From assembly GCA_035447605.1 (NCBI GenBank), contig DAOTHJ010000006.1, positions 1-64,000 on the forward strand: 64,000 nt of DNA, given 5' to 3'. The notes below the pieces were generated by a model. It was given only the letters and a program-made list of their open reading frames with translations, was not told the origin of the DNA and ran no database searches. Within the stretch, counting starts at the first letter, position 1, and each line of letters begins with the position of its first letter. Source of the stretch: UMGS1668 sp035447605. GTDB taxonomy: Bacteria > Bacillota > Clostridia > Oscillospirales > Ruminococcaceae. The translations under genes and the position numbers were made by a program. Positions 54,801 through 63,277 of the stretch are shown piece after piece.

Positions 54801-55357
54801 CGCACGGCGAACTTTACGAACAGACGCGCTTCTCGGCGAGACCGACGCACGGCGTCCTCTCCGGTGCGGAACGCGGTACGGCGCTGCATGCCTTCATGGA
54901 ATTCGCCGACTTTGAAAAGGCGGAGCGTTCCGTGGAGGAGGAGCGGAAGCGTCTGGCGGATTTCGGCTTCCTGACGGCCAAACAGGCCTCCGCCGTCGAT
55001 CCCGCAAAACTGCGCGCCTTTTTCCAAAGCGGGCTTTATCAGCGGATCAAGGCTTCGCCCCGGGTGCTGCGCGAATACCGCTTCATGCAGGATATTCCGG
55101 CAAAGGAGCTCGGCTACGAGGCCGTGGAGGAGATGATCACCGTGCAGGGCGTCGCGGACTGCATTTTTGAAGAAAACGGCGGGCTCTATATTCTCGACTA
55201 CAAGACCGACTACACGGACCGGATCGAAACCCTTGGCGAACTTTATGGCGACCAGCTCCGGCTGTATAAAAAGCTGCTGGCCCTCTCGATGGGCAGAGAG
55301 GCCGCCGGGCTTCTCATCTGGTCCTTCCACTTCGGCCGGGAACTTGCGGTGGAATAA
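51845..55357 (+). CDS. addA: ATP-dependent helicase/nuclease subunit A
   Basis: 1170 aa UvrD-type helicase fused to a RecB nuclease. Walker A SAAAGSGKTAVL (24-35), FTRLAAGEM, DECQDINAAQ (Walker B), VGDVKQSIYRFR and VHGAKGLEFPIV are helicase motifs; the nuclease motif YILDYKTDYTDR is near the end. Works with AddB in double-strand break repair. Start overlaps the mini-frame stop (ATGA). The duplicated sequence before it provides no separate ribosome site. Confidence 0.96.
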   Translation: MSTRNWNPEQLQAIESKGGTLLVSAAAGSGKTAVLTERVLRMLTDEEHPVDADRFLIMTFTRLAAGEMKNRITEALSEKLAEKPGDIRLIRQQILLEKMQIGTIDAFCLNLVLEQFGALGISPQSRVASEKELGILKNEALAEVMEEKYAAEEPGFLALSETLGAGRDDSDLADTVLRLYDWLRTQPHYGDWLDSVRGLYNPDISIENHPWGKTILAYAGEALRDCAEQAEYALSLAGKDEDVFSAYGAALCSDSEILKKLVDLAENGGWDELRGALQNVSWQRLGSLRGYDGTVGPRAKEIRDGYKKTVSDLAKKQFFASEQNFRDDVAMLAPLAEDLFSLTMEFDRRYSDKKRENLLLDYADLEHFTLGLLTEKDGAGRYIPTAAAREISARYEYILVDECQDINAAQDAVFRALSRHGENLFYVGDVKQSIYRFRQAMPELFLQKRNSWPTFDGSAYPAVVTLGRNYRSRKDIAGAVNFLFSQIMTEAAAEMDYGPGDRLIASAEYPEDDLTRCELLLAETDAENEKYPDAEAEAIAEKIAAMVKAGVTVKDGESLRPAGYSDFCVLLRAMKGRGDRFAEALRKRGIGVRCERSEGFFSRPEIAAVMDVLRAIDNPLLDLPLAGAMLSEMFLFTPDDLARIRLKGRTLPFFRAVKLAAEDGDEKCARFLDFLSEMRTYAACESSDAVLERIYEKTQFPGIMRAGENGEAKLANLRLLVRYASEREAAGWKGIFGFLRFADRLIEKDDDLEPAGQASQSGGAVRIMTVHGAKGLEFPIVFFSAAGRKFHNDNRVDRPAVHPTLGFACAGRDETTGLRYKTVPQQALGLALKKSSLAEEMRILYVALTRAKERLIITGAVPNAADYLSGLASGARAEERLGTFTVTNAKSPLDWVCTALLRHPDAVEFRMLAGLSDLEPLPDDTRWVFSVRQPGGLEEPEETAAEALSPEPDRALLMLLEERAAWAYPYAVSASIPAKKGVSELTHGELYEQTRFSARPTHGVLSGAERGTALHAFMEFADFEKAERSVEEERKRLADFGFLTAKQASAVDPAKLRAFFQSGLYQRIKASPRVLREYRFMQDIPAKELGYEAVEEMITVQGVADCIFEENGGLYILDYKTDYTDRIETLGELYGDQLRLYKKLLALSMGREAAGLLIWSFHFGRELAVE

Positions 55358-55741
55358 ATCCCACACCTCGGCGGCCGGCTCTGTTTGCCGGGGTTCGAAT
55401 CCTCGTCGGGTAAGCGTGGAACAGAGCGCGCCGGAAAGCGGCGGGGGCTTTTTCCCCGCGGAGAATTCTTTTTGATTGCCCGCAGGGGCGGTCTCTTTTT
55501 TCCGGCAAAACGCTCCCGAACCTGATTTTTCTGGAAACTTTTTAAAAAAAGCTCGCTTTTTATGAAAATCGGCGCCTTCGGGATAGTGACTTTTTCTTTT
55601 ATTTTTTATATAATTGATTTGCAAGCTGCGAAATGCGCTTTCCGGCTTCGGGAACCTCGGTTTCCGATCCCGGCAGCGGGACGGGTCCATTCAAACACAG
55701 CGAAAGCCTGAATTAAAATTTTGGGAAAGAGGGAAATTGTC
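55358..55741. other. Intergenic region after addA
   Basis: 384 bases. At 55389-55405 CGGGGTTCGAATCCTCG looks like a tRNA T-arm, but no acceptor, D or anticodon arm can be built around it. Otherwise nothing recognised. Confidence 0.4.
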
Positions 55742-56113
55742 ATGGCGTTTCTTGATAAGCTGAACGACCTTGCGAAAACTGCGGTCGACAAGACCGGCAA
55801 CGCGATCGAAAACGGAAAAATCAGCGTGAAGATCACCGGAGAGGAACGGAATATTGCCGCCGCCACCGCAAAAATCGGAGAATATTACCTCGCAAAACTG
55901 GATGCGGGCGAAGTTCTGGATGATTCGGTCATGGAGATCTATGCCGAAATCGAGGAGCACCGCCGCAGCATCGAAGCCATGCGTGCGGAACTCGGCGGCC
56001 CGAAAAACGCCTCTGCCGCCCCCGCCGATGCCGGTGTGAAATTCTGCAAGGCATGCGGCGCCAAGGTTGCCCCCGGTACGAAATTCTGCCCGGAGTGCGG
56101 CGCCGAACAGTAA
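55742..56113 (+). CDS. Zinc-ribbon protein with helical N-terminus
   Basis: 123 aa. Amphipathic helices (AFLDKLNDLAKTAVDKTGNAIENGKISV, IEEHRRSIEAMRAEL) are followed by a Pro/Ala linker and a C-terminal zinc ribbon with CKACGAKV and CPECGAEQ. No membrane segment or signal. ATG at 55742 with AGAGGG upstream. Function unknown; such ribbons often mediate protein or nucleic-acid contacts. Confidence 0.75.
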   Translation: MAFLDKLNDLAKTAVDKTGNAIENGKISVKITGEERNIAAATAKIGEYYLAKLDAGEVLDDSVMEIYAEIEEHRRSIEAMRAELGGPKNASAAPADAGVKFCKACGAKVAPGTKFCPECGAEQ

Positions 56114-56280
56114 AAGTTTAAAAAACAAATGGACGGAGAGGACGCCCGGCGCGCCCTCCCCGCCCGATTTTTTTGCGCCGTGGGAAGCGGATTCCTGGCT
56201 TTTTTTTGCAAAATGTGCCCGCCCCGGGCCTTTTTTGCGGGAAAACGCCTCAGGCAAAAAAGATTTTTTCGGCCCGACAC

Positions 56281-56309
56281 TTGACAGGAGCGGCATAGGC
56301 GGGTATAAT
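56281..56309 (+). promoter_or_regulatory. Promoter of the infC-rpmI-rplT operon
   Basis: TTGACA (56281-56286), 17 bases, TATAAT (56304-56309): perfect consensus. Confidence 0.88.
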
Positions 56310-56315
56310 TTTTTG

Positions 56316-56430
56316 TACAAGAAAGCAGAACGAACCGTTCTCACCTGCCCGCGGATGCGCGGCGGGTCAATCGTCCCGGTATTTATACCGGATTGCGGTG
56401 CGCGGTCTTCTTGGACTGCGCGTTTTTTTA
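56316..56430 (+). promoter_or_regulatory. infC leader with attenuator (L20-leader type)
   Basis: About 130 bases of leader between promoter and infC. It has a small hairpin CCGGTA-TTTA-TACCGG and an intrinsic terminator GCGCGGTC (56400-56407)/GACTGCGC (56414-56421) with seven T, just before the ribosome site. In Firmicutes the infC-rpmI-rplT operon is controlled by ribosomal protein L20 binding such a leader. The match to that RNA family is by position and function only. Confidence 0.65.
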
Positions 56431-56447
56431 TTTTGGAGGTGTTAGTC

Positions 56448-56966
56448 ATCGGCAAACAGGAACTGCTCATTAACGAAGAGATCCGCGATAAAGAAATCCG
56501 CGTGATCGATTCCGACGGCAGCCAATTGGGTATTCTTTCGGCAAGAGAAGCGATGCAGATCGCAGCCGAAAAAAATCTGGATCTCGTGAAGATCGCCCCT
56601 CAGGCGACTCCGCCGGTCTGCCGCATCATGGATTACGGCAAATACCGCTTCGAACAGGCCAAACGTGAAAAAGAAGCGAAAAAGAACCAGCATGTCATCG
56701 AGACCAAGGAAGTGCGCCTTTCCCTTAATATTGATACCAACGATTTCAACACAAAGCTCAACCGGGCGAAGAAATTCCTCGAGGACGGCGATAAGGTGAA
56801 GCTCTCGCTGCGTTTCCGCGGCAGAGAGATGACCCATACCGAGCTCGGGGCCGACCTTGTTCGGAAATTTTTGGATGAATGTGCGGAATTGGGCGCCACA
56901 GACAAACCTGCCAAACTCGAGGGCAGAAGCCTTGTCGTCACCATCAACTCCAAGATACAGAAATAA
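56448..56966 (+). CDS. infC: Translation initiation factor IF-3, AUC start
   Basis: 172 aa. LLINEEIRDKEIRVID is the N-domain signature, and KEVRLSLNIDTNDFNTKLNRAKKFLEDGDKVKL begins the C-domain. The frame has no suitable ATG, GTG or TTG; an ATC at 56448 is eight bases after GGAGG and gives the normal length. IF-3 genes often use rare start codons so that the factor represses its own translation. Confidence 0.93.
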   Translation: MGKQELLINEEIRDKEIRVIDSDGSQLGILSAREAMQIAAEKNLDLVKIAPQATPPVCRIMDYGKYRFEQAKREKEAKKNQHVIETKEVRLSLNIDTNDFNTKLNRAKKFLEDGDKVKLSLRFRGREMTHTELGADLVRKFLDECAELGATDKPAKLEGRSLVVTINSKIQK

Positions 56967-57023
56967 CCCGCAGTACTCGTTTGATATTTGCTTTTTGCAA
57001 TCAATAATCAGGAGGAAAAAACA

Positions 57024-57236
57024 ATGGCCAACGCGAAACTGAAAACCCATACCGGGGCGAAGAAACGCTTCCGCTTCTCCAAAGACGGAAAAATCAAACG
57101 CAATAAAGCGTTTAAATCCCACAAGCTGAATTCCAGCATCAAGGACGCGAAACGTAAACGCAACCTTCGTCACGCCACCTATGCGGATGCTACCAATATG
57201 GAAAAACTCAGAAAAATCATGCCTTACGGCGGCTGA
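57024..57236 (+). CDS. rpmI: 50S ribosomal protein L35
   Basis: 70 aa, highly basic. KLKTHTGAKKRFRFSKDGKIKRNKAFKSH matches L35, and the C-terminus ends EKLRKIMPYGG. AGGAGG site upstream of the ATG at 57024. Between infC and rplT as usual. Confidence 0.95.
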   Translation: MANAKLKTHTGAKKRFRFSKDGKIKRNKAFKSHKLNSSIKDAKRKRNLRHATYADATNMEKLRKIMPYGG

Positions 57237-57291
57237 TGTTTTCCTAAAACAAACATCTATCTATTGAAAGATATAACGGAGGTAACTACAA

Positions 57292-57645
57292 ATGGCTCGT
57301 GTTAAAGGCGGGATCATGTCCCATAAAAGAAGAAAGAAAATCTTAAAGCTTGCAAAAGGATACTTCCTTGGAAGAAGCAAGCTTTTCCGTACCGCAAAAG
57401 AAGCGGTTATGAAAACCGGACGCTATGCGTTCATCGGCAGAAAGCAGAAAAAGAGAGAATTCCGCCGTCTGTGGATCACCCGTATCTCCGCCGGCTGCAA
57501 GCTCAATCACACCAACTACTCCCAGTTTATGTATGGTCTCAAGAAAGCCGGCATCACCCTCAACCGCAAGATGCTCTCCGAGATTGCCATCCATGATCCG
57601 GAAGGCTTTACTGCCCTTGTAGAAAAAGCGAACATTGCGCTTTAA
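57292..57645 (+). CDS. rplT: 50S ribosomal protein L20
   Basis: 117 aa. MARVKGGIMSHKRRKKILKLAKGYFLGRSKLFRTAKEAV and KKREFRRLWITRI are diagnostic. In this operon type L20 also represses its own mRNA. CGGAGG site upstream. Confidence 0.97.
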   Translation: MARVKGGIMSHKRRKKILKLAKGYFLGRSKLFRTAKEAVMKTGRYAFIGRKQKKREFRRLWITRISAGCKLNHTNYSQFMYGLKKAGITLNRKMLSEIAIHDPEGFTALVEKANIAL

Positions 57646-57777
57646 AAGCCGATCAGAACGCCCGGGTTTTTGAACTCGGGCGAATTGTTATAGTAAGGGA
57701 CGGAGTCCGGAGGAATTTTTTTCCTTGAAGGGCTTTTCTTTAATCCTCTATTGTTGTTATAATATAAAGGAGGACCC

Positions 57778-58557
57778 ATGCCGATCACAAGTCGTGAAAA
57801 TCCGATGATCAAAGAGGCCGCCGCCCTGCTCAAAAGCAAACGAGCAAGGGAAGAAAACGGCCTTTTTCTGGCGGAAGGGGCCAGGCTCTGCGCCGAGGCC
57901 TCCCGGAGCGGCATCGCGGTCCGCCGCCTTTTCCTCACCGAAGAGGCGAAAGAAAAGTACCCGGATTATCTCCGGGATCTGATCCCGGCCGCGGCGGACG
58001 TGCAGGAAATCACGCCCCCGGTGGCGGAGAAGCTCTCCGATACAAAGACCCCTCAGGGCGTCTTCGCGGTCTGCGAATTTCCCGAGAACCGGGCGGATTT
58101 CGACCGGGACGGCCTTTTCGTCGTGCTCGACGGGCTTCAGGATCCCGGCAACATCGGCACCATCCTGCGCACCTGCGACGCGATGGACGTCCGCGGCGTG
58201 CTCCTTTGCGGGAGCGCGGACATCTGGTCGCCGAAGGTGCTGCGGGCGTCAATGGGATGCCTGTTCCGTCTGCCGGTCGCCGTCTTTGCCGACGCCGCGG
58301 AGGCCTTCTCCGCGCTGCACCGGTATGGCTGCACGGTTTTCGCGTCCACTCTTTCCGCAAATTCCGTTCCGCTCAATCAGGTTCACTTCCCGAAACGGAG
58401 CGCCGTCGTCATCGGCAACGAGGGCAGCGGCATCCCGGAGGAGGACCTCGCGCGGAGCGACGCCCTTGTCACTATTCCGATGCCCGGCAGAGCCGAGAGC
58501 CTCAACGCCGCCTCCGCCGCCGCCATCCTGATTTATTCCGCAGCCGCCGGCGGCTGA
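57778..58557 (+). CDS. TrmH/SpoU family RNA methyltransferase
   Basis: 259 aa. N-terminal substrate-binding domain (NPMIKEAAALLKSKRAREENGLFLAEG) and SPOUT domain with VVLDGLQDPGNIGTILRTCDAM, VIGNEGSGIP and PMPGRAESLNAASAAAI, the knotted SAM site. 2'-O-ribose methylation of rRNA or tRNA is the family activity. Start ATG follows AAGGAGG, with TATAAT at 57757-57762. Heads the run to dprA-topA-trmFO. Confidence 0.9.
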   Translation: MPITSRENPMIKEAAALLKSKRAREENGLFLAEGARLCAEASRSGIAVRRLFLTEEAKEKYPDYLRDLIPAAADVQEITPPVAEKLSDTKTPQGVFAVCEFPENRADFDRDGLFVVLDGLQDPGNIGTILRTCDAMDVRGVLLCGSADIWSPKVLRASMGCLFRLPVAVFADAAEAFSALHRYGCTVFASTLSANSVPLNQVHFPKRSAVVIGNEGSGIPEEDLARSDALVTIPMPGRAESLNAASAAAILIYSAAAGG

Positions 58558-58585
58558 CGATCCTCAAAAGACTGGAGATGACAGC

Positions 58586-59749
58586 ATGAGCCTTCTTCAT
58601 TGGATTTGGCTGAGCCTGATCCTTCCGCCCGGCAGTCCGAAGATCGACCGTGCTTTGGAATGCTTTCCGGACCCGGAGGAACTCTTCCTCGCCGGAAACG
58701 AGGGGGCGGCCGGGATTCCCGGCTTTGATTCCTCCGACCTCATCCGCATGCAGGCGACCAGCCTCGATCTTGCGGAAAAAGCGCTCGAACGCGCCGAAAC
58801 CTACGGTGCAGGCGTGATGGCAAAGAACGATCCGGATTTTCCGGAGCGCCTGCTTCAAATTCCCGCCTGCCCCGCCGTTTTATATGTGTTGGGAGATCTC
58901 TCCGCGGCAAGGCGCCCGTGCGTGGCGCTGGTCGGCACCCGCTCGATGAGCGAGTACGGCAGAAAGGCGGCGGAGAGTCTGGGCAGAGGGCTCGGCGCCT
59001 CCGGCATCACCGTTGTCAGCGGCATGGCGAAAGGCATCGATACCGTATCGCACAAATCCTGCGTCGAGGCGGGCGGCAAAACAATCGCCGTGCAGGGCTG
59101 CGGCATCTGCAACACCTATCCGCCGGAAAACCGGGAGCTCAAGGAGATCATCGCGGCAAACGGAGCCGTCGTCAGCGAATTCGCCCCGGACGCCGCCTCC
59201 CAGTCCTCCTATTTCCCGATCCGCAACCGCATCATCTCCGGCCTCTCGCTCGGCGTCTGCGTCGTGGAGGCCGCCGCCCGCAGCGGAACCTCGATCACCG
59301 CGAACTTTGCGCTCGAGCAGGGCCGCGACGTCTTTGCCGTACCGGCGGACGTCTTCCGCAGCACCTCGAAGGGCACCTTCCGTCTGCTGCGGCAGGGAGC
59401 GATCCCCGTCTCCTGCGCCGGGGACATCATCGAGGAGTACCGGCCGCTCTACGGCGACTTGCTCCGGCCCGAATCCGCGCACGAGGCATCCGCCAAACCC
59501 TACCAGCCATCGGAGCAGCTCTGGCAGGAACCTTCCCGCGAGGACGGCCCCCGCTGGCGTGAGATGCCGGAGAATCTTTCCGACCACGCACGGGCGGTTT
59601 ATTCCATTCTTTCGAGGACGCCGCTCTTTGCGGACGACATCTCCTCCATGACCGGGCTTCCCGCCTCGGAGACCGCCGCCTCCTTGACGGAGCTGGAGCT
59701 CTCCGGTCTTGTGAAACCGGTCTCCGGACGGAGATTCACCCTCGCATAA
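58586..59749 (+). CDS. dprA: DNA processing protein DprA
   Basis: 387 aa. The Rossmann core is visible: VALVGTRSMSEYGRK, VVSGMAKGIDTVSHKSCV, SLGVCVVEAAARSGTSITANFAL and GRDVFAVP. A SAM-like N-terminal domain and a C-terminal winged helix (ADDISSMTGLPASETAASLTELELSGLVK) are present. DprA loads RecA on incoming single-stranded DNA in transformation. Found between TrmH-type and topA genes, a common Firmicutes order. Confidence 0.95.
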   Translation: MSLLHWIWLSLILPPGSPKIDRALECFPDPEELFLAGNEGAAGIPGFDSSDLIRMQATSLDLAEKALERAETYGAGVMAKNDPDFPERLLQIPACPAVLYVLGDLSAARRPCVALVGTRSMSEYGRKAAESLGRGLGASGITVVSGMAKGIDTVSHKSCVEAGGKTIAVQGCGICNTYPPENRELKEIIAANGAVVSEFAPDAASQSSYFPIRNRIISGLSLGVCVVEAAARSGTSITANFALEQGRDVFAVPADVFRSTSKGTFRLLRQGAIPVSCAGDIIEEYRPLYGDLLRPESAHEASAKPYQPSEQLWQEPSREDGPRWREMPENLSDHARAVYSILSRTPLFADDISSMTGLPASETAASLTELELSGLVKPVSGRRFTLA

Positions 59750-59782
59750 ATTCCCAAAATTCATCACATCATCTGGATACAG

Positions 59783-61948
59783 TTGATAAAAGGAGTAATT
59801 ATCACGGCTGAAACACAGGATTCCGAAACCAAAACCGGCCGCGGCGCCAAGACTTATAAAAATCTTGTGATCGTCGAGTCCCCGGCTAAGGCCAAAACCA
59901 TCCAAAAATATCTGGGACCGGACTATGAGGTCGTCGCCTCGATGGGCCACGTCCGCGACCTGCCGAAGAGCACGCTCGGGATCGACGTGGCGCACGGCTT
60001 TTTGCCGCAGTACATGCTGATTTCCGGCAAGGAGGCTCTCGTTCGCAGCCTCAAGAAAGAGGCCGGCTCCGTCGAGAACGTCTATCTTGCGACGGACCCG
60101 GACCGCGAGGGCGAGGCGATCTCCTGGCATCTGGCCTATCTGCTGGGGCTGCCGCTCACGTCGGCGAACCGCGTCACTTTTAACGAAATCACCCGCTACG
60201 GCGTCAAACAGGGCATGGCCGCCCCGCGCACGATCGACAAGGACCTTGTCAATGCGCAGCAGGGCCGCCGCATCCTCGACCGCATCGTGGGATATAAACT
60301 GAGCCCCTTCCTCTGGAAAAACATCCGGGGCGGCTCGAACCTTTCCGCCGGAAGGGTGCAGTCCGTCGCCGTCCGCCTGATCGTCGACCGCGAGCGGGAG
60401 ATCCAGGATTTTCAGGTGGAGGAGTATTGGACCATCGACGCCAAGCTCTATGAGCGCGGCGAGTCCGCGGCTTTCTCCGCCCGCCTCCAGAGCAAAAACG
60501 GCGAGAAGGTAGAGATCCCCACCGAGGAGGCCGCCAAGGTCATCATGGACGACCTCGCCGGCAAGGATTTCATCATCAGCAACGTCAAAAAAGGCGTCCG
60601 CAAAAAGATGCCCGCGCCGCCCTTCATCACCTCCACCCTCCAGCAGGAGGCCTCGCTCCGGCTGGGATTCCAGTCCCGGCGCACGATGCGCGTCGCGCAG
60701 GAGCTCTATGAGGGCGTCGACGTGCCCGGCATGGGCGCCGTGGGTCTCATCACCTACATGAGAACCGACTCCCTGCGCATCTCCGAGGAGGCGCACAATG
60801 CCGCCGCCGCTTATATCGAAAAAAACTACGGCCCGGATTATCTGCCCCAGACCGCTCACGCCTTCAAGCAGAAAGCCGGCGCGCAGGATGCCCACGAGGC
60901 GGTCCGCCCGACCATGCCGGATCTTGAACCGACAAAGCTTCAGGGATGCCTGACCTCCGATCAATACAAACTTTATAAACTGATCTGGGAACGCTTTATC
61001 GCAAGCCAGATGGCCGCCGCCGTGCTCAACACCGTCTCGATCGACATCGAGGCCGGCGACTATCTCTTTAAGGCGAGCGGATTCACCGTGCGCTTCGACG
61101 GCTTCACAAAGCTCTACGAGGCTTCTTCCTCCCCGGAGGAGGAGAAATCCTCCATCCCGAAGAAGGCCGAAAAAGACGACGTTCTGCGCCTCAAGAGCCT
61201 GCACCCGAATCAGCACTTCACCCAGCCGCCGGCACGCTTCACCGAGGCGTCGCTCATCAAGGCGCTTGAGGAAAACGGCATCGGCCGCCCGAGCACCTAC
61301 GCGCCGATCATCACCACGATCCTCGCGCGCAACTATGTCGAGCGCGAGGGCAAGGCCCTGAAGCCCACCGCTCTGGGCACCGTGATCGTCGATCTGGTGA
61401 AAGAGCATTTTTCCAACATCGTCGATGTGGAATTCACCGCCAAGATGGAGAAGGATCTCGATAAGATCGAGGCCGGCAAGATCGACTGGCAGAATATGAT
61501 TAAAAAGTTCTTCGACGACTTTACCAAGGAGCTCGAAACCGCCCAGCAGTCCCAGGGCGGCGAAAAGATCGCCGTTCCCGAGGAAGAGACCGACGTCATC
61601 TGCGAAAAATGCGGCAGACACATGGTCATCAAGACCGGCCGGTACGGAAAATTCCTCGCCTGCCCGGGCTACCCGGAATGCAAAAACACGAAACGCCTCG
61701 TCAAAGAGGCAAACGGGACCTGCCCGCTCTGCGGCGGAAAAATCCTGACGAAAAAATCCAAGACCGGCAAGACCTACTACGGCTGCGAACATAACCCGAC
61801 CTGCGGCTTTATGACATGGGATGAACCGACGGCCGAACTTTGCCCGACCTGCGGCAAGACGCTGCTCTTCCGGAAAGGACGCAACCCGATATACGTCTGC
61901 TCCAACCCGGAGTGCGAGTACCAGCGTCCGGAGGAGAAGAAAAAATGA
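59783..61948 (+). CDS. topA: DNA topoisomerase I
   Basis: Up to 721 aa. TOPRIM domain LVIVESPAKAKTIQKYLG and DPDREGEAISWHL, catalytic tyrosine in GLITYMRTDS, and three C-terminal zinc fingers (CEKCG/CPGYPEC, CPLCG/CEHNPTC, CPTCG/CSNPEC). Relaxes negative supercoils. The start is uncertain: a TTG at 59783 has no ribosome site, whereas AAAAGGAG (59788-59795) lies just before ATC 59801 and ACG 59804 in the same frame. The listed start is the longest. Overlaps trmFO by ATGA. Confidence 0.94.
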   Translation: MIKGVIITAETQDSETKTGRGAKTYKNLVIVESPAKAKTIQKYLGPDYEVVASMGHVRDLPKSTLGIDVAHGFLPQYMLISGKEALVRSLKKEAGSVENVYLATDPDREGEAISWHLAYLLGLPLTSANRVTFNEITRYGVKQGMAAPRTIDKDLVNAQQGRRILDRIVGYKLSPFLWKNIRGGSNLSAGRVQSVAVRLIVDREREIQDFQVEEYWTIDAKLYERGESAAFSARLQSKNGEKVEIPTEEAAKVIMDDLAGKDFIISNVKKGVRKKMPAPPFITSTLQQEASLRLGFQSRRTMRVAQELYEGVDVPGMGAVGLITYMRTDSLRISEEAHNAAAAYIEKNYGPDYLPQTAHAFKQKAGAQDAHEAVRPTMPDLEPTKLQGCLTSDQYKLYKLIWERFIASQMAAAVLNTVSIDIEAGDYLFKASGFTVRFDGFTKLYEASSSPEEEKSSIPKKAEKDDVLRLKSLHPNQHFTQPPARFTEASLIKALEENGIGRPSTYAPIITTILARNYVEREGKALKPTALGTVIVDLVKEHFSNIVDVEFTAKMEKDLDKIEAGKIDWQNMIKKFFDDFTKELETAQQSQGGEKIAVPEEETDVICEKCGRHMVIKTGRYGKFLACPGYPECKNTKRLVKEANGTCPLCGGKILTKKSKTGKTYYGCEHNPTCGFMTWDEPTAELCPTCGKTLLFRKGRNPIYVCSNPECEYQRPEEKKK

Positions 61949-63246
61949 ACCGTCCCGTCACCGTCATCGGCGCGGGGCTGGCGGGCTGCGAGGCCGTCTG
62001 GGCGCTCGCAAAGGCCGGCGAAGCGGTCAGGCTTTACGAGATGAAACCCGTCAGATTCAGCCCCGCCCACCATTCCGAAAACTTTGCGGAGCTCGTCTGC
62101 TCCAATTCGCTCAAGGCCTCGCGTCTGGAGACCGCCTCCGGGCTCCTGAAAGCCGAGATGAAGCGCCTCGGCTCCCTGACGATGGAGGCCGCCGAAGCCG
62201 CCGCCGTCCCCGCGGGAGGGGCGCTCGCCGTCGACCGGGAGGCCTTCTCCGCTTACATCACCGAGCGCATCCGTTCCCTGCCGAACGTGGAGATCGTTCG
62301 CGCGGAGCTGACGGAGCTGCCCTCGGAGGGCACCGTCGTCTGCGCCACCGGGCCGCTGACCTCCGACGGGCTCGCCTCGTATCTGTCCGGGCTCTTCGGC
62401 GGAACGCTCTCCTTTTATGACGCCGTCGCGCCGATCGTCTCGGCCGACAGCATCGACTTCACAAAATGCTTTTACGGCGCGCGCTGGGGACACGGCGATC
62501 CGGATTACCTCAACTGCCCGATGGATAAGGAGCAGTACGAGGCCTTTGTGGAGGCGCTCCTGAACGCGGAGAAGGCGGAACTTCACGCCTTCGACGCGCC
62601 GCCGAAGGTCTATGAGGGCTGCATGCCGGTGGAAATCATGGCCGCCCGCGGCCCCGATACGCTGCGTTACGGCCCGATGCGCCCGGTCGGGCTCAAAAAC
62701 CCGGAGACCGGACACCGCCCCTGGGCCAACGTCCAGCTCCGGAAAGAAAATCAGGAAGGCACCATGCTGAACCTCGTCGGTTTTCAGACGAACCTCAAAT
62801 GGGGCGAACAGAAGCGGGTGTTTTCGATGATCCCGGGCCTCGAGCACGCAGAGTTTTTGCGCTACGGCGTGATGCACCGGGATACGTTTATGGACAGCCC
62901 GCGCCTGCTCGCGGAGAATCTGTCCCTCCGGAGCGACGGCAGGCTCTTCTTTGCCGGCCAGCTCACCGGAGTTGAAGGATACATGGAATCCGCCGCCACC
63001 GGCATCCTCGCGGGCATCAACGCCCGCCGCCATGAGACGGGAGAGGCTCCTCTCCTCCTGCCGCAGGAGACGATGCTGGGCGCGCTGGTGCGGTACATCA
63101 CCGACCCGGCCGTCACGGATTTTCAGCCGATGGGCAGCAACATGGGCTTGCTCCCCCCGCCGGAAACACACATCCGCGGCAAGCAGGAGCGTTATCTTGC
63201 TCTATCGGAGAGAGCCCTTGCGGCGCTGGACGCCATGCTGAAGTAA
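61945..63246 (+). CDS. trmFO: Methylenetetrahydrofolate-tRNA (uracil-5-)-methyltransferase TrmFO
   Basis: 433 aa FAD enzyme making m5U54 in tRNA with methylene-THF as carbon donor. FAD motif VIGAGLAGCEAVWALAKAG, then MKPVRFSPAHHSENFAELVCSNSLK and the C-terminal FFAGQLTGVEGYMESAATG. Start ATG overlaps the topA stop (ATGA at 61945-61948), so it is coupled. The frame upstream belongs to the topA region. Confidence 0.95.
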   Translation: MNRPVTVIGAGLAGCEAVWALAKAGEAVRLYEMKPVRFSPAHHSENFAELVCSNSLKASRLETASGLLKAEMKRLGSLTMEAAEAAAVPAGGALAVDREAFSAYITERIRSLPNVEIVRAELTELPSEGTVVCATGPLTSDGLASYLSGLFGGTLSFYDAVAPIVSADSIDFTKCFYGARWGHGDPDYLNCPMDKEQYEAFVEALLNAEKAELHAFDAPPKVYEGCMPVEIMAARGPDTLRYGPMRPVGLKNPETGHRPWANVQLRKENQEGTMLNLVGFQTNLKWGEQKRVFSMIPGLEHAEFLRYGVMHRDTFMDSPRLLAENLSLRSDGRLFFAGQLTGVEGYMESAATGILAGINARRHETGEAPLLLPQETMLGALVRYITDPAVTDFQPMGSNMGLLPPPETHIRGKQERYLALSERALAALDAMLK

Positions 63247-63277
63247 GAAACCCACCCCCCGGAAAGGAGGATTCTTT

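Noticed and set aside
55386..55412. tRNA T-arm-like sequence after addA
   Set aside because: CGGGGTTCGAATCCTCG forms a T-arm, but no matching acceptor stem, D-arm or anticodon arm exists within 80 bases upstream. At most a fragment; probably chance.
53648..55690. 680-codon minus-strand frame opposite addA
   Set aside because: Shadow of addA; the real gene has all helicase and nuclease motifs.
58880..61792. 970-codon minus-strand open frame opposite dprA and topA
   Set aside because: Mirror of the topA/dprA codons, no ribosome site and no familiar domain.
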